Shown here one piece after another: positions 1 through 11,400 of a DNA stretch of 64,000 nucleotides (position 1 is its first letter; each line of letters begins with the position of its first letter). The position numbers were made by a program, and so were the translations under genes. Source of the stretch: Branchiostoma floridae (Eukaryota; Chordata; Leptocardii; Amphioxiformes; Branchiostomatidae); assembly GCF_000003815.2 (NCBI RefSeq), contig NC_049988.1, positions 2,413,662 to 2,477,661 on the forward strand, written 5' to 3'. A model generated the notes under the pieces. That model had not been told where the DNA came from, did not search any database, and worked only from the letters and a program-made list of their open reading frames with translations.

Positions 1-1865
1 GAGAAGAGCTCCATGGGGGATAGTTAAGTAGCTATGATTTTAGATGCGAGGCTAGCAATAGCGTTGGGAAGTTTCTTGGCCGTTTTGAATTAATTACAGC
101 TGGGTCTCTTAAAAAGAAACAACAAGTTTAAAAACAGATTTTTGGCCAGACATAGCTATGTCTCAATATAAACGAACTGACTTTTTTTAAATATTTGACT
201 ATTTTAGTAAGAAGTATGGTATTGAGAGATGAAACAGAACTGGATGGGAAAGGTCTTCTCTCCGCGATGAAGGACAGGCAGTTATGGAGGACAACTTCGT
301 TTGCTCCACCTCTCAAGAGGATGAAAGATGTTGTATGTTGTTGTTGATGGTATCGCTGAAGAATGATGATAAGAACAAAACAATGAGTTGCCAGGTCCCA
401 GCACGGGCATTACGTTATCGAGCTTTTGCTGAAGAGAAAATAAGAAGCCGCCATTACCCCGCAACTGCTCTCGCTGTTACTTCCGCAACCCCGTCGGTCT
501 TCACCAGATAGTCCAATACTCTCGTCATGTTTTGCGTAGACCAGGGGGGTTAGTTTGAAATCTAGGAAATTTTGACAGGGTAGGAAACCACCGCCCCTGC
601 CTGATGAGAGTTACCAGCTGGGGTGGTTCCAACCTGGGTTATGGTACAGCGGGGCTGTTTCGGCAGATTCTCGGGTATTTTGAAACTATTTGACAACTTG
701 GAGAGTTTCTACATGTTACCAAAAGCCACGCTACACTTCAAGTACAGTTTGATCGTGGGGAACAGAAAATTTTTCATTGTTCATGTGGGCCGACCCTGAA
801 GTAATGCATATCTCGTGCAACACGTCAAGGGGGTTACGCAAGTATGGCAAAAACAGTGTTTCGATGAATATACAACTGCATCGTGGCTTAGGTTTTTGGC
901 AAAGAAACAGCCGATACGCGTCTTGTACGATGCGTTGTTTATTGTGTGCCGTGTGTGCTGGTACCTAACGCAGAGTCCCGAAAATCGGGACAATTTCGAC
1001 AACACAAAATGCTGCATATTTTTCATTTAAAAGAGTATTATTGACGCTATATACTATGGATTAAATTTGAATACTAGAAACCCATCGATGATGAATCTTT
1101 TCAATATAGCTTTCTACGTGACGAAAATTCGCAGATAACTACGATGTTTGAAAGGCCATTTCCTACCTATCACTCGCTCCGCCCTTCTCGTGCTAGTCGC
1201 CTTCGGTGACCTTCGGGTGCCTTCGCCCTGAAGTCGCCGATGTTCGGCACCCACTCGGGTAATCCCGAGAACATGTACTTTTACACTCAAAACACCTATC
1301 CAGGCATTTCTGCACGGGCAATCCGACAACAAACCCTTGGCCTACCACTTATGGTTCCAGTATGCCTCAAACATACAATGCTCAGCTCAAGTATCAGAGG
1401 TTTTGACCCCATAGAAGAAAATTTACAATTAACAGAGGTTTTGAATAATTTTAAAAGCATGGTTGGGTGCGTCCGCTCCAGACTAGGCCTCACAACGGCA
1501 TTGATAACTGATATAACTGCTTTCACTTTCTGTGGAATGCCTTAATGACGTGTTTCATTTTACTTTCTAAAATGGCGACGCATTAATAATGACATATCTG
1601 TGTTTATGTCTGCACAAAACTCTAATAACACATCTGCTTTCAATTTCTATACAACAAGTTGGTGTCATATGGGCTTTCCCTTTTTCCACTAAGATACATT
1701 GCTGATAATTCCCCTTGCACTTTCTGCGCAGAATCTTCGATGGCGTACAACCAGCTTGGCTCTTTTGATAAGGTTCAGGTTTCTGAAAGGCTCTTTAGTT
1801 GCTATGTGCGTCTCTCCATGAATTACCGACTGCGTCATGCCTAGGTTTCACTTTCGTTTTCCATA
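1..1865. other. No gene recognised
   Basis: Read in both directions, this stretch shows no conserved protein signature and no exon series with consistent phases. Open frames are short (100 codons or less) and unrelated to any family I recognise. It could hold non-coding exons or distal regulatory DNA of a neighbouring gene. Confidence 0.5.
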
Positions 1866-2102
1866 TTTGTAACACTAATTTACGTTTGTTCGCTGGGTAA
1901 CCTATATCCGTTGTTTTGAAATACTGGGTATATAGGGTTTTCGACTGCAATATTTCTAATATGTTTATTACAAACTAGGAAAATTACNAATTTGAGACCA
2001 CTGTTCGTCGACTTCATATCCCAAAAATACAGCCTATCTTAAACAACGGATATAGGTTACCCTGCGGATAAAGGTGAACTAGTGTTATACACAAATGTTT
2101 CA
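1866..2102. mobile_element. MITE with about 50-bp terminal inverted repeats
   Basis: The left end reads inward through AACACTAATTTAC and GGGTAACCTATATCCGTTG. The right end is its inverted partner, with CAACGGATATAGGTTACCC and GTGAACTAGTGTT. The central part is unrelated between arms, AT-rich, and contains a single undetermined base at 1988. There is no coding capacity, which fits a non-autonomous DNA transposon. Exact ends and target-site duplication are not resolved. Confidence 0.75.
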
Positions 2103-2589
2103 TTTATTATTTTGACTATAACTTTTGTTGACATTGTCTTCGAACAAAGAAGTGAAAAATGACAACTTGTTTCAAGAGTATGAACCAGCAATAATGCCAA
2201 AATCTGTATCTGTATCTACAGAGCAGGTATAACCACCCTTCAGCGAACCGCACCAGTTTCGCAGGCGTGCGGCACAACAACAGCTGGTTACATGACACTA
2301 AACCACTTGTCACATCTAAATTTCGCACATCTAACTGCAAGTGTTATAAAAACTATCTAGGAAAGATGCCCTTCCTGTGCTTGATGATAACTCCATTTCT
2401 ACAATCGTTTCTGGAAAATATGATTTTTTTTGCGCACCAATCCGAGGTTTGTAACTCAGGTACTCGAAGGCATGGCTATTTGTACCTGCATCTATATAGC
2501 AGGTATAGCCCTCTTCAACGTTACACTCCGATGATTAATCCACAGTTTTCTTATTGATGCTTAATGGTTTAAAGTACCTTAAGTTCTAA

Positions 2590-2830
2590 AATGAAATTAA
2601 GCAACGGTACTCAATCGTTTCTCTTTCTATTTTTAGTCATTGTTGTCACAGCTATACAGCAAGTAATGTACATAGAATTGAAGACAAAATAACACCGCAT
2701 GTAGCTGATTCGCTCAAAATGCCGTCCAGGTTTAAAATATTGAGCGCCTATTGGTTGTCACGATGGTAATTCCTGCAATCCTATGACCCACCCATATATG
2801 TATGTCCAGACGTGTGCGTTGGCGGCAACA
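2590..2830. repeat. Diverged segmental duplicate, copy A
   Basis: This segment resembles 4040-4340 in the same order and orientation: a CTTAAG..CTA(T)AAAATGAAA start, a GTACTCA.TCGTTTC block, a GCTCA..GCTGATTGG/CTATTGG block followed by GTCAC, and CCCACCCATAT. Both copies carry ATTGG (an inverted CCAAT box) near the 3' side. It is either an old dispersed repeat or a duplicated promoter-like segment. No ORF is associated. Confidence 0.45.
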
Positions 2831-4039
2831 TGACGACTATTTTATATGTTTTACAATTTCCCTGCTGTTTTTTTAATGATTCTGCGAAGCTTTCAGATCT
2901 GTTGAAAATCAAATTAGTCGCCAGTGTTGTAGATTTGGGTTGATAAAATTCAAAATATACTACATTGCATCTTCATTCCGTTGCAGTCAGATACTTTCAT
3001 TATTAACATGTAAGAGATTTTATCTGAGTTGGTAAATCACAATATAAAAGAAGACTGAATTCGAATTTAGGATAGTCAGCACTTTGAAGAACTGGGGCTT
3101 AACCAAAATCTAGAAATTCAAAATCTAAGTAAGTCCATTTTGATATTGGCCATGTAAGTCAGCCATCTTGCACAATTTTACCATTGGTATCAACACATTT
3201 TAGTTAATTTTGACCTTCTTAAGGTATTGAAATCAATAGAATTCTGCTTAGATTTGTATTATTTGTTCTACTGAATGACGCTTGGAAAGGTTGTAAATAC
3301 ATGTGTAAGGTAGATCCGATATGGAAACAGAACGTTTAGGTTCGAAGCATACTTAATCAGGTTCATTACTCAGCTAGTGCCGTAATTAACTTGTCATGTT
3401 GCAATGCTGTAAGTATAAGTTATTGTTACCAAGAAGGATATGTTTTTGGTGTTGTTGTTCTCTTTTTTTGAGTGAGTGAGCGAGTGTTCTTTTGTTTTTA
3501 GTTTTACAGCGGACAAAAATATAAAAAAGCTGTTGATGGACCTCTTTTATAACTTCCATGGGAGCAAGAGTCCATGAAAGGAAAGGAAAGGAAATTTGAC
3601 CATAGGGTCATTTCTATGATCTTTCAGTCAAACGTCTTGCTTTCGTACCCGCTAAGAGAATAGTTTATCAATCGCACACAATTCCTGTGACTTTAGAATA
3701 GTAGAGTTTCTAATTGTTTCTACAGTTTCTTGTGCATTCCTTTTGAATTATGTACCATACTAGTATTTGATCATGTCTGATCATATAATTGGGTTTGGTT
3801 TCACTTTCGTGCAATTGTTGTCTATTTTTCCGTAAACAAGAACCTTTCACTTATTGTTTAAACTCTCACTTCTGTAGAGAAATTACGGTTTAACAGACAT
3901 AATACTCTAACCCATGAGGTAAAAGAAATGAATATATTATTTTGAAGAGTATATCCAATGGAGGGATGCGTAAATAAAGTGATTCTTCGCTTTTAAGGTT
4001 TCTTTTTGGTGTGTACTTAAATGCAGTAACTTAAGACCT

Positions 4040-4340
4040 ATAAAATGAAAGAAAAGAGAAAGAAAAACATGTTATTTTACAAAAAAATAACGCATTTTAG
4101 CTCTAAAGCAGTACTCACTCGTTTCCGTTCCCCTTTTCAGCCATTTTGCCACACCTTGTTGCCAGACAATTTGTCACTGAGACTACTGCGTGCTTAATTT
4201 TAACAAAGGATGGAAGGCGATTGAAAACAATTCTGCTCATTGCTGATTGGTTCAAAATCCTATTGTGGTCCAAATCTTGAACAACCATTGGTCGTCACCA
4301 TTGTTATCTTTGCATTCCCATGCCCCACCCATATCTCCCT
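4040..4340. repeat. Diverged segmental duplicate, copy B
   Basis: This is the partner of 2590-2830. The best matching blocks are the CAGTACTCACTCGTTTC stretch near 4109 and the CCATTGGTCGTCACCATTG and GCCCCACCCATAT blocks at 4285-4335. Insertions separate the blocks. Function is unknown, and the similarity was judged by eye only. Confidence 0.45.
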
Positions 4341-5273
4341 CGTGATCTGTGTTCAATATTTCGACACAAACAGGTTGTCGACGTGGCAAGTGCAGACTTG
4401 TCCTTTGTTGGGGATTTTACCGACGGTATGTATTTTGTGTACCTTTATTTCTACCCGTACATTTACAGTGATTACAGTGTCAACGTTTGGTCTATATATT
4501 TACCACAAATATTAAATTGTAGGTGTAAATCAGCTGCTTACTGGGTCTTTTTTTATTACAGCAGGTTTGTTGTATTTTTACCGTCTGTTCCAAGTCGCAC
4601 CGTTTCGCTCTTTTAAAATTTGAAAACATCCAATGGTTTTGTAGTTAGTCTAACCTTGAATTGTTTATTTATTACAGTGTCACAGACGTTGTTCCGTTTA
4701 GGTTAAGACATTTGTTCACTGTTTAGATATAGTACAACGATTTCATCAGTTTGATACAGTGATTCCAAATTTGCTATTTACTTTAAAGATGTCTTGATTG
4801 TATGCAAAGCTCATTTTATTAGGCATTCAGCTCCAAAAAATTGTATGTTAGGTTTTACTTTCAACCGTTTGTCGGGAGTTGTGTAAGTATAGACAAGATT
4901 CACCCATGCGTGAACAACGTTTCGTACCGAGAAACGGTTTCGAATGATGTCACCTAGTATTGTCCTCACTAAAATTGATCCGTATCAGTTTACCAATTAA
5001 ATTGACTCACTGTCACGGGACTGCGTAGGTGAAATGTCACAAGAAAAAGCCATTTTTATTTAGCGGTAACATCATGTGATAAACATATTTTCCTCACTAC
5101 GTCAGCTACATTTTCATTCGGCTTAACTTTCACCAGCATATTCTTTATGTGATGTCTGGTATTCGTCACTTTAACTTAGTATTTCATTTCCTGCAATAAA
5201 GATGTGTTTTAAGACCTTATCAATCAAAATGTGAGTTTTTTTTCTTACTTTTGCCCAAATGTGAAACTAAAAT

Positions 5274-5371
5274 GGATGCAATGTCAATACTGCGCAATCG
5301 CAGTAAATGACAATCTGATGCAATGTATGTACGAAGTTAGGATGATGCAATGACGAACAGGATGATGCAAC
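5274..5371 (+). promoter_or_regulatory. Cluster of C/EBP-ATF4 response elements upstream of WARS1
   Basis: TGATGCAAT occurs exactly at 5316-5324 and 5343-5351, TGATGCAAC at 5363-5371, and a one-mismatch form GGATGCAAT at 5274-5282, all on the + strand. TGATGNAAN is the known composite C/EBP-ATF element through which ATF4 induces amino-acid-response genes, including several aminoacyl-tRNA synthetases in mammals. The cluster ends 12 bp before a TATA-like box and about 115 bp before the WARS1 ATG. Regulation of WARS1 by the amino-acid or integrated stress response is inferred. Confidence 0.7.
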
Positions 5372-5382
5372 ATTCTGATCAA

Positions 5383-5389
5383 TATAAAA
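5383..5389 (+). promoter_or_regulatory. TATA-like box of WARS1
   Basis: TATAAAA lies 98 bp upstream of the WARS1 start codon, just downstream of the ATF4-type elements. A pyrimidine-rich initiator-like stretch with TCATTCC follows at about 5422-5428, which would give a 5' leader of about 60 nt. The spacing fits a focused core promoter. No transcript data support it here. Confidence 0.5.
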
Positions 5390-5486
5390 AGACAAAAAGC
5401 TCCCGTACCCAACATTTCTTCTCATTCCAGAATTCCACCCTCATCATCTTACAAGACACCAGCTTCAAAAGCAAGACTGATCCAAA

Positions 5487-8400
5487 ATGGCGACTACAGA
5501 CCAGGACGACCAGCTGGTGACCCCGTGGGAGGTCACGGCAGCCTCGCAGAAGGGTGTTGACTACGACAAGCTAATCAGTGAGTAGTTTAGCCATGTATGG
5601 TTAGATATAACGGGCAAAACGTGTCAACTAGGAGAAATAAAACACCGGAAAAAGGCCATTGTTCCATAATTTCAATTAAAGTAAATTGACATTAAAAACA
5701 AGCTTAAAGACATACATCTACCAATTTGGAGCCGAAGGCTTGAAAAAAATGATTCCTGGCACGGTCATTTGGTTTGTAAAGTTGGTGCGTCGAACGCCAA
5801 TTCGGCCGCAATGGGAAATTTGTACAAAATCGCAAAGTCTTCGCAATTTTTTATCGCTATTTAGCCCAATCCAGTGTTATTCGTAATAGTCAACAACCTC
5901 TTAGGAACAACAAGACCGAATTACCGACCAGCTTGGAGAAATGTAGGCTCAGTTTGCTCAGTACAAGGTCATTGACCACTTCCAGGCTACGATCACTGTG
6001 GCATCATTTCTTCTGTCTAAGTCAGAAACATTGTGCTATTCAAATTCGACTAGCTAACTCAATAGGAAAAGAAGGGGTTACAAAGGCTGCTCGGAAATTT
6101 CCCTACCCCTTTAAGTCGGAATGGTTTGATCCATTCACTGTTTTCGATTAGTGTCGCGGGTCCTTTTACGTGCCCGGGGTGTGGCTATCCCCGGAACCTG
6201 CATTTAACGTCCTATGCGAGGGACAGCCCTTGCCGAAGCTAAGTATTTATTTTTCAACTGAGTTAGGTGAGAGAAGCCGTACGCGTGTAAAGTGACTTTC
6301 CCAAGGGCACAAGATCGTTGACATGCAGGTTTCGAACCTGGACCTCTCTGGCCTGAGCCAAAAGCGCTGCCGATTACTTCACACGATCTCATGTTGCGGA
6401 AGTGCTGTTCAAAGTCTTTGGCATTTTCATTCAGAAAAATGATCTCGTAGCATTAATCATATTATCAACCTATAACAATGGGAAGCCGGTATGAACAGGG
6501 CACTTGAACGACAAATAAAGCTATCTACCGCACTAAATTACCACCACAGCATGTCAATGATATAGGATATCAGAACGGGCTGCAGTATCGTGGAAATGGA
6601 CTGTGGAGCCATTTATATCGAACCTAAACTTGGTTTTCCCGCCTTCTACATACCCACATACTAAACATCGTTTCTCGGTTTATTCTGTTCGCACATACTA
6701 AAAACGTTAAAATCAGTTCATGGATAGGGTAAATATAATTACTTTTTCTTACCCGGAGCTTTTTTGTCGCTGCGTTGTTATACTGTACATTGACAAACAA
6801 GTTCTTGCAAACATAGAGTAAACAACTGTCTTAGATTTCTAAGTGTTTTGACCGTACATGACTTCTATCTGCCTTGTCAGTGACAAACTGAGATTATATA
6901 TGGATCGCATGACGGAAAAGGAAGGCGCGAATGAAAGTAAAAGAGAGTGAGAGCTCACCTTTTTAAAGTCACTCAAGCCGCCATTTCAGTCACAGGCGAT
7001 CGCTCTGCGCCTCGCTAATACCCCCCTCACATTAGGCGAAAATCGATCGGACGACGAGTCTGCGAACTCTAAATTACGAGGAGGTATGACCCTGACGGAA
7101 AGGCGGGAACTCTGCAATTTCTTCGTCGACAGCAGGGCCATGCCTCCTCGTAATTAAGAGCTCTCTGACTCGTCGTCCGATCGATTTTCGCCTAATGTAA
7201 GGGGGTATTACTAGTACTACGAAAATCTGTTGATTGTAATTTTTGCCTTTATGATTTGCATATCAAAGCACCATCCTATCCGTTAGGCACAACAATAACT
7301 TCAATCAGAGGTTAGGGGTGCTTGCACTGTTTTCTATTCCAGTGTCTCTGCCAGAGTTACACCCTGTTGAGACAACAGTATGCGCAGAGTGACTTTAAAG
7401 ACAAACATTACTGCTTCACCTGACCCGAACATAATGACATGCCACCCGGTGTTCCAGTCTTTCTTGTCTGTACTCAACAACGGGGTATTCGGGCGACCAA
7501 AAACGTCCACATAAATTACGCGTCTGCTCTACTAGATGCCCGGTTGTTTTGCCCTGTAGCGTAAGTACTTCACCAGTGGCAGCAATATATGATATCAGAA
7601 GACTGTGGAAAAGAAGACGAAAAGGGGAGAGATATGTACAAGAAGAGTGGGCTGGGAATTCAAGGAGATGAGTAAGAAAGAGGACAGGGGGAGATTGGGG
7701 GAGGGAGAGAAAAAGAGTGAGAGAGAGAGAGAAGAGACAGGGAGTAAAAAAATGTTACACCACACTGATAATATCTCAGTCACCTGATTCTAACGTAAAC
7801 GCAGTCAAGCGTCACCAACACACGGTTTGTTCAAGCTACGGTTCCATTACTTTGTATGGCCTTTCTATTCACTAGACGGCAAGCGCTAACCATTGACGTA
7901 CCAAGGTTTGCTTTGTATGATTCAACATGTAAAATCATTATTTTAAAGACAAGAAAGGGCACAAAAAGAATTCATCATCATTCAAACAGAATTAGCTATA
8001 AGAAATGTCATCTACAGAGTTCGCTAAGGGCGCGGTCACATAGGCCGTGCGATTGTCGTACGCTCGCTAATTTCGGGCATTTAGGAAGACAAACATACAC
8101 GTCTCCTGTAAAGGTCAACTGTTTTGGTACACAAAATTCTGTTTTGGATCCATGTCGGTGGTCGGTTCAGTCACAGCCTGCTTCAAAACCCTAAGGCATG
8201 AAAATCTTACGACGATCGCACGATCTATGTGACCGCGCCCGAAGTGACATTTCAAATATTTGGTCACAGCCATTAGGGTAAATAGAGTGTAGTTCATTAG
8301 CGAACACCTTGAATGTTCTGTTAAGTAACGTCACGGCTTCATTAAGTCCAAAACGTCACAGGAAAGGTGCCTTCTAAGAAAGCCCACGAAAATGAAAGCC

Positions 8401-11400
8401 GTTAACATGACACAGGTACTGTGCAGTACTACGTGTACAGTGTCGCCGTGGGCTTTTATGCCTCGGCAGAGTGCCAAAAGCCAAAAATGACAATGTGCGT
8501 ATCACACAAACTCCGAGCAGATGTTTAGGGGGATTGTTTTTCAACTGCATGAACAAAAAAACACATAGCTAAATGAAGTTATACACAATTCTTTACGTCA
8601 CATATGACGAATCCAAGGCCAGTTTATAAATGTCAAAAACTGTGCCAACTCTACTATTGAAAAATATTTATACAAGACATAATATATAATTTATATAAGA
8701 CTGTTTCGTCAATAGAAAATATCTTAAAACTCATTATCGACACAGTGTATTGCAAGATATGGCAGATTTAGCTGCAATAGCATTTATTTTTGTAACTACA
8801 AATAATACGATTTTCTTTTTTTCATTTATATTTCTTCTTATTTGCAGTCTAAATGTCTGAAATGTCATGTTCGCCCATTGCGCCTTTTTTTTCTGTAAGA
8901 TAAGGATGTGGCTATTTTTTTTCTTCATTCCAATATGGAAACGAACCTGACGTCTGCTTTGAGATTGAACTGCTGTGGGGGTGGGCATTTACTCGTATTC
9001 CCTATACCATTGTTACAGCTTTAAACGGTGAATTTACCCCATATGGGTTGTTCTTTGTCTAAAAAAAAACGAAACATTTTCTACTCAATCTTTAATAACA
9101 TATACTAGTCGTCTCAGAGTGGTTCAAATAACGTTAGCCCCTACAATGAGACTAAAAACTGCAAATACGTCCACCGTGAGAGCGTAGTTCGTTTGCGGGA
9201 AACGCCAGGCTTTTGTATATCTGATTGTTTTTGTCAATGCAATCGATACTCGGTGACAAAGTCGGCAATAAACAGAAATAGCGACTTGATACCGTTTAAC
9301 CTTTACAATGTGACAAGGTCAGTCCTATTGTGTTGTCTCTGTGATGGATAACAAAGTTCTTTGTTCACTACAAACTGTTGTTTACTTTGCCGACGTTTCA
9401 CCCTATTAACTGTGGCGGGGTCGTGTGGCCTTTCGAACCATATCCAAGAGGTCCTGCGTTTGAGCCATTGCTATGCTACTGAGTTTGGGCTCTTGGGAAA
9501 TGCTCTTAACTTCATTTTTCTTACTTCAATCAGGTAAGAATAAATACCTAATTTTTAAGGACGTTTCTCAAAAAGGATGTTACATTCCGGTCCGGTGTTC
9601 GTGAAAAGACACACCTCTAGCACGTTAAAAACCCACCACACTTTAAAAAGGGAATCACTCACTCACTCACTCACTCACTCACTCACTCACTCACTCACTC
9701 ACTCACTCACTCACTCACTCACTCGTTCAATCACTCACTCACTCACTAACTCATTCAATCACTCACTCATGAAATCATTCAATAACTCACTCACTCACTT
9801 ACTCGTTCAATCACTCACTCACTAACTCGTTCAATCACTCACTCAAAAAAAAATCAATCAATCAATCACTAACTCATTCAATCACTCACTCACTAAATCA
9901 ATCACTCACTCACTCATTCAATCAATCACTCACTCACTAAACCAATCAATCACTCACTCACTCAATTACTCACTCACTCAATTATTCAGTAACTCAATTA
10001 CTCAGTAACTTAATCAATTACTCAAGCAATCACTCAATTACTCATTCACTCACTCACTCACTAAATCAATCACTCAATCACTCACCCACTTACTCCATTA
10101 CTCATTCACTCACTCAATTATTAATCCACTCACTCACTCACTAAATCACTCATCCATTCACTCACTCTCAATCACTCACCCACCCACTCAATTACTCACT
10201 CACTCACTCACTAACTCATTCAATCAGTCACTCACTCGCTAAATCAATCAATCACTCACTCACTCAATTACTCACCCATTCACTCACTCACTCACTAACT
10301 CATTCAATCACTCACTCACTCGCTAAATCAATCAATCACTCACTCACTCAATTACTCATTTGCCCACTCACTCGCTCACTCACTAACTCATTCACTCACT
10401 CACTCACCCACCCACTCAATAACTCATTCACTCACTCACTCATTCAATCATTCACTCGCTAAATCAATCAATCAATCACTCACTCACTCAATTACTCACT
10501 CACTCAATTACTCAGTAACTCAATCAATTACTCAAGCACTCATTCACTCACTAAATCAATGACTAAATCACTCACTCACCCATTAACTCAATTACTCATT
10601 CACTCACTCACTCACTCACTCAATCACTCACTAAATCAATCACTCACCCACTCACTCAATTACTCATTCACTCGCTCACACACTCAATTATTAATCCACT
10701 CACTCACTCACTAAATCACTCATTCATTCACTCACTCACTCACTTTCTCAATCAATCATTCACTCACTCAATTACTCATTCACTCACTCAGTCACTCACT
10801 AAATCAATCACTCAATCACTCACTAAATCACTCACTCACTCACTAAATCAATCACTCAATCAATTACTCACTCACTCAATCACTCAATTACTCACTCACT
10901 AGATCACTCACTCACTCACAGGCGTTGTATGATTGTCGAATCGAGGTCGCATGAATGGCGCAGAATGGCAGCCGACCCAAACCTTTTTAACGATTTAGGC
11001 TCTATTTTAAGCTCCTCACAGCTCAGTCCCTGGCTGTAAAGAGAGAGTAGTCGGCCCAGCCGAGAACAAAACGTTTGCATTTCTAAGAGAATTAGGTGAT
11101 AGACGGTTACAGACAAGTCGGCTTGGTAACTAACATTTAGTGATTTATCCACGAGTTTCTCTCCTGCATGTGCACGTAATGTTGTTGTAATTACATTTTC
11201 AAATAGGAGACAATAGACAGTTGGAACTGCATTGTGGTTCCCAGTTGGGTTTTGTATTTTCAAATGTATTATATTACGCTACTTTCAAGTATGGGGTGTA
11301 GGTCTGTAACGTTACACTTACTGAATGAAAGGTTACGTCATGTTCCTTCAGAATCACTGTCCTCAAACCAAAAGAAATAAGCAATGGCGACGCAGGTATT

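Noticed and set aside
6300-6395. A tRNA gene on the - strand (GGTTCGAAACC B-box)
   Set aside because: No foldable acceptor, D or anticodon stem is evident, and the segment is the head of a repeated SINE.
9577-9825. Thr-His-Ser-Leu repeat protein
   Set aside because: Translation of the ACTC array.
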